Under the pieces are notes generated by a model. It ran no database searches and was not told the DNA's origin. It was given only the letters and a program-made list of their open reading frames with translations. DNA of 64,000 nucleotides from Mobilitalea torta. Lineage in GTDB: Bacteria; Bacillota; Clostridia; Lachnospirales; Lachnospiraceae. The stretch covers positions 1 through 64,000 of the forward strand of contig NZ_JBNPXH010000002.1 in assembly GCF_050433395.1 (NCBI RefSeq), given 5' to 3'. How positions within the stretch are numbered: position 1 is the stretch's first letter; each line of letters starts with the position of its first letter. Below, one piece after another: positions 1 through 8,556 of the stretch. The translations under genes were made by a program, and so were the position numbers.

Positions 1-237
1 CAGCCATTTATACCCCGGAAAATATGAAGTTTTCAACGTTTTTTAAAGGGCGGTGGAATTTAGTCCTGCGCTGGAATTTACTTTTTCAAGTCAGCATTTC
101 ACAATTTTTCACAGTGAACAGTTATTTAAAAGCTACTATACAACACACCACCAAAACCCTTATTAACCACTTTACCTTTTTTGTTCAGGAGAGACAATCA
201 AAAGCGTAGGAGTTCAAGAAAGAGTTATATGTTGGCA
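1..237. other. left chromosomal flank, no gene supported
   Basis: AT-rich sequence to the left of the duplicated rlmD downstream region. I see no ORF with a ribosome site and a recognisable product. Two near-identical short direct repeats (GGTGGAATTTAG near 53 and GCTGGAATTTAC near 71) look like the edge of some repeat or insertion element, but too little is visible to name it. Confidence 0.4.
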
Positions 238-477
238 ATAGTTCTATAGTCTCAACCTACCCTAAAAACAGCAGTTCCCTTGTCTCGCAAGGCAAAAAGC
301 AGTTCTGTAGTCTCAACCCTGCCTTACATTTTATGTTCCATGTCATACTCAGAGGACAAAAAACAAGGTTCCCATCCATCGGCCGTTCTTACCGAAAGTC
401 TGGAAACCTTTGATTTCAAGCCCTTTAGAGCCTATTTATTTATCTTTACGTGACATCAGACATACTGTCTCCACATG
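238..477 (-). repeat. attL-side duplicate of rlmD 3' end and downstream region
   Basis: This stretch is a diverged direct duplicate of 52065-52306. Both copies hold the end of the rlmD reading frame (HVETVC..MSRK then stop), then an ACAAGGTTCCC block, then a block with three related units (AGTTCTGTAGTCTCAACCC, AGTTCC.TTGTCTCGCAAGG, AGTTCTATAGTCTCAACC). By eye the copies are roughly 80% identical. Such a duplication is what remains when an element integrates in the 3' end of a gene and brings its own replacement end. Which copy is native cannot be settled from the sequence. Confidence 0.8.
436..477 (-). pseudogene. displaced 3' end of rlmD
   Basis: Read on the minus strand this encodes HVETVCLMSRKDK and a TAA stop. 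It matches the C-terminus of the intact rlmD (HVETVCLMSRKESK, stop at 52259). Upstream of it the frame is interrupted: a second rlmD-like scrap (IDMFPWT, just left of position 525) is separated from HVETV by about 25 bp that do not fit the gene. It is a non-coding scar of integration in rlmD. Confidence 0.85.
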
Positions 478-510
478 GCTCGAGTGCTCATTATTGATGT
501 CTGCGTCCAT

Positions 511-592
511 GGGAACATATCAATCGTTTTTAATTGTTTATTATGTTTTAGGGAACATATCAACGGTTTTGACGTCTGAGGGAACATATCAA
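511..592. repeat. three tandem copies of a 13-bp att-like core
   Basis: GGGAACATATCAA occurs exactly at 511-523, 551-563 and 580-592. On the minus strand it reads TTGATATGTTCCC, the codons for a V/I-D-M-F-P segment of rlmD. A fourth exact copy is at 8557-8569, and a diverged copy (GCAAACATATCAA, 52314-52326) lies in the intact rlmD. These are candidate crossover cores or scars of successive integrations by serine recombinases. The exact crossover point is inference. Confidence 0.65.
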
Positions 593-606
593 CTGTATGT
601 ACACTA

Positions 607-1359
607 TTAAAATGTATCTTTAATAGGTTGGTTACGTTTAAGACGCATAAATTCTTCAGCAAATTTTTCTGCTGTTTCTCTGTTTATATCAATACATATG
701 GTCTCCTTATTATATTGAGCTGCATTTGTCCAGTTATATGTTCCATGTACAGTAGTTTTCAAATCAATTATACAAAACTTGTGGTGCATTATGTTTTTAT
801 ATAATGACTGGATTGATACTCTGTAAGTATCAAATTCATCTTCCAACCTAAATGGTACTTTACAATTTATGTCGTTATCATCAATAACTATTTGAACATT
901 AATACCCTGGACCTTCTTCTTTAATAGCTCTTTATAGAGCACCGGATCTGTAAACCAGGCTACTGCTATCCATATAAGATACTTAGCATTTCTGATTTCT
1001 TCTATGATTTGCCGCTGAATATGTTCAAAATGAATATCTTGGCTTACATCCTCATCTACACGCATTTTCCCCGGCTTGATAGAAACATCCCATAACTCGT
1101 ATTCATCGTTAGGTTCATAAATATCGTAACAGATTTTTATTATATAATCCAAATATTTTTTTAACTCGCTTATTTTTTGCGGAATGATATGAAGACTTAA
1201 AAATTCTTTATAATGATTCCATAAATTACGTGTAAACTCTCCAGTCTTCTCAAATCGGACTTCAGTAATCTTGAGTAATTCGAGTATTATTTCTTTGTCA
1301 GGATGGTCTCCATATCGAACAGTATCTAGTAATAGTTTTTTAAACTCTTTTTCATTCAT
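607..1359 (-). CDS. phospholipase D-family (PLD-like) protein, putative nuclease
   Basis: A 250-aa protein. The C-terminal half is a single PLD-like domain. The catalytic HxK(x)4D motif is visible as HHKFCIID near residue 193, followed by GTYNWTNAA, the usual second half of the active site. Proteins with a single HKD motif normally dimerise to form one active site, and many are nucleases rather than lipases. The N-terminal half (about 110 residues, helical, charged) is not recognised. It is the last gene of a four-gene minus-strand operon and ends only 15 bp from the third att-like core, the classic cargo position beside attL. The start has GAAGGT upstream. The substrate is unknown. Confidence 0.8.
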   Translation of the reverse strand: MNEKEFKKLLLDTVRYGDHPDKEIILELLKITEVRFEKTGEFTRNLWNHYKEFLSLHIIPQKISELKKYLDYIIKICYDIYEPNDEYELWDVSIKPGKMRVDEDVSQDIHFEHIQRQIIEEIRNAKYLIWIAVAWFTDPVLYKELLKKKVQGINVQIVIDDNDINCKVPFRLEDEFDTYRVSIQSLYKNIMHHKFCIIDLKTTVHGTYNWTNAAQYNKETICIDINRETAEKFAEEFMRLKRNQPIKDTF

Positions 1360-1427
1360 AAATATACCTTCATCTATAATTATTTACTTCTTATAACAAC
1401 TATAATCTGTTGTACGTTCTTTCTAAG

Positions 1428-1652
1428 TTAGTGTTTAACTTTCTTTGCCACGTTAGCAGCAGTTTTAATTATCTTCCCACCATGCTTGATTAGCTGTCTA
1501 CCTCCAATAGAGAGACCTGCAATACCAATACTTGCAACTGGAGTGCCGTATTTATTAATACATTTCGGACAAAGTCCTATTTTACCTTCATTTATCATAT
1601 ACGCTCTTTTACAAGCCCAGCATTTCTTTTCGTCATTCGTTTTCTTGTCCAT
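1428..1652 (-). CDS. 74-aa zinc-ribbon peptide with a glycine-rich amphipathic tail
   Basis: The N-terminus has two Cys pairs (CWAC near residue 11, CPKC near residue 28), a compact zinc ribbon. The remainder (from about residue 36) is GIAGLSIGGRQLIKHGGK and a Lys/Ala helix, glycine-rich and cationic, which could associate with membrane or nucleic acid. The start overlaps the end of the upstream 377-aa gene by 20 nt, with GGAGG placed inside that gene, so the two are probably translationally coupled. No family is recognised. Within a putative defence operon it could be an effector, an antitoxin-like partner or an adaptor; nothing in the sequence decides between these. Confidence 0.65.
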   Translation of the reverse strand: MDKKTNDEKKCWACKRAYMINEGKIGLCPKCINKYGTPVASIGIAGLSIGGRQLIKHGGKIIKTAANVAKKVKH

Positions 1653-2766
1653 CTTTTACATCCTCCAAAGATACCAAATAAATATCCTTATGACCATCTA
1701 TTGCATCAAAACCAGCATCAAGCACTGTTCTTAATTCTTTAGAAAAAGTCTGCCAGCAATCTCTGTTCGAATCATCATATGGGTAATTTAAATGTATCAA
1801 TCTAGCTGCTGACTGTCCTTTATTATTAATTTCTTTTATTAAAAAGTCTTGCATTACGTGCTGATAGCCTCTTAGAGCCATCTTTGAGCTATCTTTATCT
1901 CCTAAATAATCTAAAACTTGAACTTGAACACCAACATATTTTGTAGCTAACTGTAAATCACTGGTCAAAAATTTTATAGTATCTCTAATTTGATCTGATC
2001 TTTGAAAAATCGGCCATCTTGTTAGCTTTGCCAAATGTTCTGCTGATGTTGACAAATCCGTATATACTCCGTTAATAGCTCTTGTAAGTTCATCAGAGGA
2101 TTTCTTGAGATATTCACGTCTGTCCTCCAAAGAGCTTGTTGTTTGTGCCCTTAAAATGTAGTCTCTTGCATTTAAGAACGGAATTATAATATCACGATCC
2201 CTATCTCTCTTGATTTGATATATTTGTAGTTCTTGTATTTCATTGAGTTTTGCATATATCTGCTTCATCTGAAGTTGATTCCCAATGCTGCGCGAAGTCT
2301 CCATTGCACCAGTATCATTACGTACACGTTTTAAAGTGATATCCTTTACTCGTACATCATTCTCATCCAGAATGACAGCACGCATATTCCCATCAACTTG
2401 CCTTGATTCACCAATTTTGTAAATGCCCTTATCAAATTTAACTTTAATATCATGAGGTAAGCTATCAAAATCAGGAATATAACCATAAGTTCCTTTCATC
2501 AGCACTTCTGCCTGATGTACCACATCATTAATGATTCCGAAATCAGCAACTGGTATTTCTCTCAATACATCAGAAGTAGAATACTCCTTTAATTCATAAC
2601 TCATCTGTTGAACACACAAATCAAAGAAATCACTCATTGCCGCAATATCAGTCCCATGCTTATCAGCATCGGTCACAAGTATACAAAGTGCATTCTTTGA
2701 GACCGGAACAATTTCACTAATGTTGTCATTTATGGAATCTTTCCCTATATCATTATCTTCACTCAT
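1633..2766 (-). CDS. 377-aa protein of unknown function in putative defence operon
   Basis: I do not recognise the family. The N-terminal ~30 residues are acidic and probably disordered. Residues ~25-55 (CILVTDADKHGTDIAAMSDF) look like a beta-strand/helix start of an alpha/beta domain. The central part is charged and helical (QIKRDRDRDIIIPFLNARDY near residue 195). The C-terminal half is mostly helical. There is no signal peptide or membrane segment. The gene lies 72 bp after the DUF262 nuclease gene and overlaps the zinc-ribbon peptide gene, so it is almost certainly co-expressed with both. A GGGAG ribosome site precedes the ATG. A sensor or scaffold role for the neighbouring nuclease is a guess. 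Confidence 0.7.
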   Translation of the reverse strand: MSEDNDIGKDSINDNISEIVPVSKNALCILVTDADKHGTDIAAMSDFFDLCVQQMSYELKEYSTSDVLREIPVADFGIINDVVHQAEVLMKGTYGYIPDFDSLPHDIKVKFDKGIYKIGESRQVDGNMRAVILDENDVRVKDITLKRVRNDTGAMETSRSIGNQLQMKQIYAKLNEIQELQIYQIKRDRDRDIIIPFLNARDYILRAQTTSSLEDRREYLKKSSDELTRAINGVYTDLSTSAEHLAKLTRWPIFQRSDQIRDTIKFLTSDLQLATKYVGVQVQVLDYLGDKDSSKMALRGYQHVMQDFLIKEINNKGQSAARLIHLNYPYDDSNRDCWQTFSKELRTVLDAGFDAIDGHKDIYLVSLEDVKDGQENE

Positions 2767-2838
2767 GTTCTAATTCTCCCAAAGTTTAGTTTTTATTTAA
2801 AAACCCTAAATTCTATTCATGCATTTTTTGCGAAGATT

Positions 2839-4557
2839 TTATATCAAAAGAGCTTTTAATGTATCGCTCATCAACTTCTGCCTTTTTTCCATAAATATCT
2901 CAAAATGCGATAGTTTATATGATACATCACTTGGCACGTACTTAACATTCTCGCTATTTTCAGGGACTTTAAGCCAATCCTCTAATGGCATAGCATTTTT
3001 ACTCTCGTTCTCGCGCCCTTCCAATAATTGAAGATTTGCTAATGTATTTCGTCTACGGCGCCACTCTTCTTTTCTATCTTCATCGATGACAGTTCCATCT
3101 GGCAGAATAAGGCTATTAATCTTATCTTCCTCGAAGCTAGTGTGCGGATGCATATGATCTTGATGGAATCCTTTTTGACTGTACTTCAAATTAGGATATA
3201 ATAATGAAAGCAACATAAATGTGTATGCACCAATTTCATGGGTGTCAAAGATTGAATCAATTTCTTCAGGGGTATAGCGTAAAGTTCTGTCACCTGTGAA
3301 ACGAATATTTAGTAAATTGCTCATTTTAAATGTATCTACGGGTGCAGCCTTTAAAGCTTCTCTGATACTAGTAAGCGCTGAATTTGTAGCAGCACCAAAA
3401 ATCTGTTTTACCTGAGATATAACTATATATTTTCTAAGCTCAGATTTACTTTCCGAATCGAACTTACCTCCTTTAAATCGGTAATAAACCATCGGTGATA
3501 CGGCAACGTAAGAAATAATATTTTCCGAATTAAAGCCAAATTCATTTAGTAAATCTACTATATCTTTAATAGATTTTTTAATATTATCCCAATTGTCTTT
3601 TATTCTTAGTATACTATCTTTCTTGAAAGTTTCTACCTTAAGAGTTACTGACATATCAAGAACATACAAACAGGTACGCATAATAAAGTCATTTGAAAAC
3701 TTATATCCTTCTCCGATCTTATTAATTTCTGCAAGCAATTTATCAATTTCATCTCTTGCCTTATCCCAATGAGAAACGATAGTAGAAAACAATAAATCAC
3801 TCTTTGAGAGAACTGTTCCGCCAGAATTAACACGTACAAATATATCAAGTACACTATCTATGGAATCTGCTTCCACTTCAAAATAATTGATTATTTCATC
3901 GCCAATAAGTCGAGTATGTAACAACGAGGCATTTTTCATTGCAACTTTATCGGTTGCCCATCCATTAGGAATAATCAGATCCGTCACAAGCTCATCCTGA
4001 GAATATTTCAATATATCTTTCACCAAGTACCATAGTTTATCATCTTTTTGTTTTTTTGCAGCTTCCGGTGTTAGGAACTTAAATTCATAGGAGATGTCTT
4101 CATCATCAGTTCTTTGACTATGTAAATTGAAGTAAAGTTCTTTTTTAGGAAAAGCCTCATCATTTTTCCAACGCTTATTGGGTAATTTTCTACTCATACT
4201 ACCTTGCAAGGCAATATATAACGATGTTAATCTCTGTTGGCCATCAAGTACAGCCCATACTGTCTCTTCATCGTTACCAATCGGAAACGGCTGTGGTGCA
4301 GCAGGATTCTTATATAAATCACGTTCATGAAAATCTTTGATAAATTCATACATAGAATATTCTTTTTTATTTACAGTGGATTTTCTAACCTTCCAAAATA
4401 GAAAAGTACCAATTGGATATCCAAGCATGATGGAGTCCATCAGCCTAGTAATTTGATCATCATCCCAGACATATTTTCTTTGAATCGCTGGAAGATAAGT
4501 CTTTCTACTATTTATATCTTCAATAATATTTCTTATGTTTTTCTTCTCGTATCCCAT
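2839..4557 (-). CDS. DUF262/HNH (DUF1524-like) GmrSD-type nuclease
   Basis: A 572-aa single-chain protein of the GmrSD/BrxU/SspE type. The N-terminal DUF262 domain shows the family signatures IQRKYVWDDDQITRLMDSI and YPIGTFLFW (residues ~25-55) and the nucleotide-binding VLDGQQRLTSLY (~103-114). The C-terminal part carries an HNH-like nuclease pattern, HQDHMHPH (~465) followed by RRRNTLANLQLLEGRENESK (~495-515), as in DUF1524. Known relatives are type IV restriction enzymes or phosphorothioate- or BREX-associated defences that hydrolyse NTP and nick modified or foreign DNA. It is first in a four-gene operon with its own promoter (4601-4629). No modification genes stand beside it. Family assignment is firm; target is unknown. 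Confidence 0.88.
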   Translation of the reverse strand: MGYEKKNIRNIIEDINSRKTYLPAIQRKYVWDDDQITRLMDSIMLGYPIGTFLFWKVRKSTVNKKEYSMYEFIKDFHERDLYKNPAAPQPFPIGNDEETVWAVLDGQQRLTSLYIALQGSMSRKLPNKRWKNDEAFPKKELYFNLHSQRTDDEDISYEFKFLTPEAAKKQKDDKLWYLVKDILKYSQDELVTDLIIPNGWATDKVAMKNASLLHTRLIGDEIINYFEVEADSIDSVLDIFVRVNSGGTVLSKSDLLFSTIVSHWDKARDEIDKLLAEINKIGEGYKFSNDFIMRTCLYVLDMSVTLKVETFKKDSILRIKDNWDNIKKSIKDIVDLLNEFGFNSENIISYVAVSPMVYYRFKGGKFDSESKSELRKYIVISQVKQIFGAATNSALTSIREALKAAPVDTFKMSNLLNIRFTGDRTLRYTPEEIDSIFDTHEIGAYTFMLLSLLYPNLKYSQKGFHQDHMHPHTSFEEDKINSLILPDGTVIDEDRKEEWRRRRNTLANLQLLEGRENESKNAMPLEDWLKVPENSENVKYVPSDVSYKLSHFEIFMEKRQKLMSDTLKALLI

Positions 4558-4600
4558 ATCTATCTTCCTTTACTCATTTACTCCAAACTTCGATAAAAAC

Positions 4601-4629
4601 ATTGTAATTCATTTGGTTTCAATTTACAA
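4601..4629 (-). promoter_or_regulatory. sigma-A promoter of the DUF262 operon
   Basis: On the minus strand TTGTAA (4629-4624), a 17-nt spacer and TACAAT (4606-4601) lie about 45 nt upstream of the DUF262 start. The terminator at 4648-4689 separates it from the integrase operon, so the cargo appears to be independently expressed in the lysogen. Confidence 0.6.
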
Positions 4630-4647
4630 TATTTACACATAAAATGT

Positions 4648-4689
4648 TTAAAACCACAAAACCCGCAGCTCAAGCCTAAGAGCTGCGGG
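4648..4689 (-). terminator. intrinsic terminator of the serine recombinase operon
   Basis: Perfect 10-bp stem CCCGCAGCTC / GAGCTGCGGG (4662-4671 with 4680-4689, 8-nt loop), followed on the minus strand by GTTTTGTGGTTTT. It lies directly after the last recombinase gene. Confidence 0.85.
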
Positions 4690-4705
4690 TGATTTTAAAC
4701 TACTA

Positions 4706-6280
4706 TTATTCTTCAATTTGTATTTCAATTCCTGACTTAAATTCAACAATGATGTGGTCATCGTAAACCGTTATCTTTTCCAAAAGAGTCCTCACATACT
4801 CTTCTTCGTATTCGGTCAGCTCACATGGCAAGTTGTTAAGGAAACTCATCATCTCATCAATTCTGCTTTTCAAATCCTGACGCGATGCTTGCTCATTTTG
4901 AAGAGCCTGTTGCTCATCACGCAGCCTTCTTATCTCCATACCAATCTCATCACCGGTATTTATTAAATTTACTGTTGCCAATAGCTCCTGCTGCAGTAAC
5001 TTCATCTGTTCATTAATCGCTGCAATCTGATTTGAGGTGTCTTTCTCCAGACTACTCTCAATATTCTCTCGTAAAAGTGGTAGGATAGTTTCTTTTCCTC
5101 GGAAGGCTTCGTTTATAGCCTTGATAACTATCTCATGGAGCCATTCTTCGTTTATAGTTCTTGCAGTGCATTCAGGACCATCTTTTTCAACTCTGCTGAC
5201 ACATCGCCAAACGGTTGACTTGCATCCACGGTTGTTCCATTTAATTCTGCGGAAAATGTCCCCACAGTGTGAGCAGAATACTATCCCCGACAAAGCATAT
5301 CGACCACTGTAAATTCGTTTACGTTGTGTGATTCCCTTAGTAAGGTTTGCTCGCCTTGCGATTTCCTCCTGTACCTTTAAAAAGATATCCTTTGGAATGA
5401 TAGGTTCATGGCTGTCCTCTACATAATATTTCGGAACCTGACCCTTATTAGCTTCTCGCTTCTTTTCTAGAATATCCACCGTATAAGTCTTCTGAAGCAA
5501 TGCATCCCCAATGTACTTCTCGTTCGTAAGTATCTGCTTTATATTGCTTTCATGCCACTTTTTATTTCCTGCACCGTTGCGAATCCCATCGGTTTCAAGT
5601 GACCTTTTTATCTGTAAGAAACTCTTACCTTCTAGGTACTCTCTATAGATCCGCTTGACGACTTCTGCTTGCTCTGGATCAATGATAAGGTGACCATCAT
5701 CGTCTTTTGTATATCCTAAGAACCAGTTGTGGTTCACCTGAACTTTCCCTTGTTGATATCGGAACTGCAAGCCCAGACGAACATTAGCTGATAAAGATTC
5801 GCTTTCTTGCTGTGCTAGAGAAGCCATAATTGTCATAAGAACTTCACCGTTGGCATCAAGAGTATTGATATTTTCTTTCTCGAAGTAAACACCAATGTTC
5901 ATGTTCTTAAGGGCTCTAGTGTAGTTCAAACAATCAACTGTATTTCGAGCAAATCGGCTGATGGACTTGGTTATAATCATATCGATTTTACCATCATTAC
6001 AATCGCTGATCATTCGCTGGAATTCATCCCTCTTCTTTGTATTCATTCCAGAAATACCGTCATCGGCATAAATCCCAGCTAACACCCACTCAGGGTGACT
6101 TTCTATATATGTTGTATAATGCTCGATTTGTGTATCATAACTGCTTTCCTGCTCATCACTATCAGTAGAAACACGACAATAGGCAGCTACTCGCGTTTTT
6201 TGAACTTTGTCAGTTGCTTTCTGAGTACCGATTTTCTTCTTTGCTGGAATAACTGTAACATTTTTAGCCAAGGAAATCAT
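4706..6280 (-). CDS. large serine recombinase, third gene of the triplet
   Basis: A 524-aa recombinase. The N-terminal resolvase domain has the catalytic serine in AAYCRVSTDSDEQ (residue ~39) and the ISRFARNT motif (~106). It is followed by the recombinase domain (~175-300), a zinc-ribbon segment (CSHCGDIFRR, ~338, with WRC and CTAR cysteines) and a C-terminal coiled coil (~405-480). Large serine recombinases integrate and excise elements between attP and attB. The ATG overlaps the stop of the preceding short gene (ATGA), which implies tight coupling. Triplets of adjacent serine recombinases targeting rumA/rlmD are known from some conjugative elements, which fits the insertion site here. Confidence 0.93.
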   Translation of the reverse strand: MISLAKNVTVIPAKKKIGTQKATDKVQKTRVAAYCRVSTDSDEQESSYDTQIEHYTTYIESHPEWVLAGIYADDGISGMNTKKRDEFQRMISDCNDGKIDMIITKSISRFARNTVDCLNYTRALKNMNIGVYFEKENINTLDANGEVLMTIMASLAQQESESLSANVRLGLQFRYQQGKVQVNHNWFLGYTKDDDGHLIIDPEQAEVVKRIYREYLEGKSFLQIKRSLETDGIRNGAGNKKWHESNIKQILTNEKYIGDALLQKTYTVDILEKKREANKGQVPKYYVEDSHEPIIPKDIFLKVQEEIARRANLTKGITQRKRIYSGRYALSGIVFCSHCGDIFRRIKWNNRGCKSTVWRCVSRVEKDGPECTARTINEEWLHEIVIKAINEAFRGKETILPLLRENIESSLEKDTSNQIAAINEQMKLLQQELLATVNLINTGDEIGMEIRRLRDEQQALQNEQASRQDLKSRIDEMMSFLNNLPCELTEYEEEYVRTLLEKITVYDDHIIVEFKSGIEIQIEE

Positions 6281-6696
6281 GAATTCACCTCGCTTACAAT
6301 TAAACTGTAGACGTATTCTGCTTGTCTAATAGGGCCCTCAAATTTGATTTGTACCTTTGGCATCATAAAACCTGAAGCAATCTTGCTCGCTTTACCTGGT
6401 TTCTCATCAAATACTCTTCCAAGCTTCACCTGTCGTTTCACCCTCTCAGCTTCTGCTGCATCAAAGGTCTCTTTATCTATAATCGTCGGATAATAGTCGT
6501 CTCCAAGGTAATACTTATTTTGCATCATTTTCTTTGCACTTGTGTGGTAAAGCTTAAGTCCAGCAGCTTCTGCGGCAGGCATGTAGGCAAGACCAGAAAG
6601 GTATCCTTTATAAAGTTTCCTTACTTGCTCTGCTTTTTCTTCATCGATGACTGCTTTACCGTTTTCAATTTTATAGCCATATGGAATATGACTCAT
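6277..6696 (-). CDS. short serine-recombinase-like protein without catalytic domain
   Basis: A 139-aa protein that begins directly with the recombinase-domain signature (IPYGYKIENGKAVIDEEKAE, residues ~4-23) and continues through KYYLGDDYYPTIID. The whole N-terminal resolvase domain with its serine, and the zinc ribbon, are missing. The start and stop are tightly packed between the two full-length recombinases (4-nt gap upstream, ATGA overlap downstream). This looks like a maintained architecture and not a random truncation. It could be an accessory DNA-binding subunit or directionality factor for its two neighbours; that role is inference. Confidence 0.8.
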   Translation of the reverse strand: MSHIPYGYKIENGKAVIDEEKAEQVRKLYKGYLSGLAYMPAAEAAGLKLYHTSAKKMMQNKYYLGDDYYPTIIDKETFDAAEAERVKRQVKLGRVFDEKPGKASKIASGFMMPKVQIKFEGPIRQAEYVYSLIVSEVNS

Positions 6697-6700
6697 CCTC

Positions 6701-8260
6701 TCACAACCTTTCCTTAAGATTTAAACCGCACTTGAGTACGAAACCCATTTCACTTCTACTGTAAACTATGATATGGTCTACATGTTTTTCAAATGTCTCT
6801 GACTCAAATTCTGTAAACCTTGTATTATTACTTAAATGCTTTAGTAGCAGGCTCGCAGCTTCTGCATTCTCAAGCTCTCCATTTACCGAGCGATACAAGG
6901 TATCTCTTTCATTTCTCAATTCACCCGCTTCAACTAATAGCTCATTATTTTGCTGAGTATAAAGTGCCGGCTCAATGTACTGCTTTGATAGAAGGTTTGC
7001 AAGAACCTGCCTCCGATCAAAGTTTTGCTCCAAAGCTTTCTCAATCTCGTTAATTCGAGCAAGTGTACTGTCTTGGTTAATACTTTTTAGGCTATTAAGA
7101 TAAGGTTGTAAAAGGACTTTTTTGCTAAAAATCAGTTTATTCATCATATTAATGAAAGCTATCTCAATATCTGTTTCCCTAATAAATAGTTGACTACATC
7201 TACCTTTATCCTGCAAATGGGTATTGCAGGTATAAGTGTAGTATTTATCATTGCTAGAGCTATGTGTTCTTCTTTTCCATGTCGCACCGCATTCAGCACA
7301 TATTAATTTTCCTGAGAACGGGTAACGGCTTAGATACTTCTTATCTTCCGTTACAATATTCTTTTCTTTCGAGCGTTGTTCAATAATAGACTGCGCTGCT
7401 TTATATTCCTCTTCACTGATGATTGCCTCATGATGATCTTTGACATAGTACTGTGGTTTTTCACCACGATTATAATGTCTGTTAAACTGCGAGTCCGTGA
7501 AAGTTTTTTGTAATAGAACATCTCCTTTGTACTTCTCATTTTTCAAGATATCTTTGACTCCACAAGAGCTCCATTTTCCACCTTTCCTTGTAGGTTCCAT
7601 TTTCTCATTAAGTGTTTTTGCTATCATATAGCAACCTTTTCCCGAAAGACACTCCGAGAATATATATCTTACAACCGTTGCTTCTGTATCATCGATAACC
7701 ATCTTGCCATCTACATTCTTATAACCGTATGGTGGACATCCAATTTTGTAAGTACCGTTTTGGAACTTTTTTTGAATGGCCCAAGTCTCATTCTCAGCTA
7801 TGGAAATTGATTCACTTTCTGCAAGGCTACTGAAAATGGTAAGTAGTAGCTCGCTTTCCATATCTCCGGTATTGATGTTTTCCTTCTCGAAATAAATAAA
7901 CACATTAAGCCTTATGAGCCTACGGACAGCTTCAAGGCATTCTGTTGTATTTCTTGCGAAGCGGCTAATAGATTTAATAACGATGAAATCAATTAAGCCT
8001 TTCTCACAATCAGAAAGCATCTTCTGAAGACCATCCCGTTTAGCCATGTTCGTACCCGATAAACCTTCATCGTAATAAAGGCCAACATACTCCCAGTTCG
8101 GATTGTTTTTGACATAGACTTCATAGTGACTTTTTTGTGCTTCCAAGCTGGCGAGCTGTTCACGGCTATCTGTTGAAACACGAGCATAAGCTGCAACGCG
8201 TAGTTTTTTAGGTGTTAATTGAAGCGTCTCATTTGCTTCAATCTTTGTTATCCGTTTCAT
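6701..8260 (-). CDS. large serine recombinase, first gene of the triplet
   Basis: A 519-aa recombinase with catalytic AAYARVSTDSREQ (Ser at residue ~29), SISRFARNT (~95), a recombinase domain (GCPPYGYKNVDGKMVIDD, ~172-190), a zinc-ribbon segment (CAECGATWKRR, ~325, then CNTH..CSQ) and a C-terminal coiled coil. The GGAGG ribosome site is 8 nt before the ATG. It heads the recombinase part of an operon that begins with the 71-aa gene at 8537. It is only distantly similar to the third gene, so the pair are not recent duplicates. It presumably acts with them to integrate in rlmD. Confidence 0.93.
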   Translation of the reverse strand: MKRITKIEANETLQLTPKKLRVAAYARVSTDSREQLASLEAQKSHYEVYVKNNPNWEYVGLYYDEGLSGTNMAKRDGLQKMLSDCEKGLIDFIVIKSISRFARNTTECLEAVRRLIRLNVFIYFEKENINTGDMESELLLTIFSSLAESESISIAENETWAIQKKFQNGTYKIGCPPYGYKNVDGKMVIDDTEATVVRYIFSECLSGKGCYMIAKTLNEKMEPTRKGGKWSSCGVKDILKNEKYKGDVLLQKTFTDSQFNRHYNRGEKPQYYVKDHHEAIISEEEYKAAQSIIEQRSKEKNIVTEDKKYLSRYPFSGKLICAECGATWKRRTHSSSNDKYYTYTCNTHLQDKGRCSQLFIRETDIEIAFINMMNKLIFSKKVLLQPYLNSLKSINQDSTLARINEIEKALEQNFDRRQVLANLLSKQYIEPALYTQQNNELLVEAGELRNERDTLYRSVNGELENAEAASLLLKHLSNNTRFTEFESETFEKHVDHIIVYSRSEMGFVLKCGLNLKERL

Positions 8261-8321
8261 TGTCTCAACCTCCTTTTCACAGTACTATTCATCACTCTAA
8301 AAGCCTTATTTATCAAGTCTT

Positions 8322-8537
8322 TTAGTCCATTATCTCCGCTAAAAACGGGGAGAAAGCTTCACGGTTTTTGGCCATTATCTTGTCAAATTCACTTTGATTT
8401 ATATAACCCTTCTGTAAAAGTCTTTTTGTAAGATTTTCTGCAACCAGATAATCGTACTCATTTTTTACCGAATCTTCTGTAGGCTTTGTTGCTTCAAATT
8501 TTACTGAATCAACGGATTCTAATTTAGTAACTTGCAT
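8322..8537 (-). CDS. 71-aa SHOCT-like protein preceding the recombinases
   Basis: A small acidic protein whose C-terminal half (NLTKRLLQKGYINQSEFDKI, ~35-54) resembles the short SHOCT-type helical hairpin often found upstream of serine recombinase genes. I chose the ATG at 8537 because AAAGAGGTC precedes it. An alternative ATG at 8564 would add nine residues encoded by the att-like core. It is 61 bp from the first recombinase and probably in the same transcript. Its position makes it a candidate recombination directionality factor, but this is inferred from context only. Confidence 0.65.
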   Translation of the reverse strand: MQVTKLESVDSVKFEATKPTEDSVKNEYDYLVAENLTKRLLQKGYINQSEFDKIMAKNREAFSPFLAEIMD

Positions 8538-8556
8538 TTTCTCGACCTCTTTCCGA

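Noticed and set aside
24..209. Plus-strand 61-codon ORF at the left edge
   Set aside because: No ribosome site, no recognisable pattern, and composition like non-coding sequence; may be part of a decayed element but cannot be supported.
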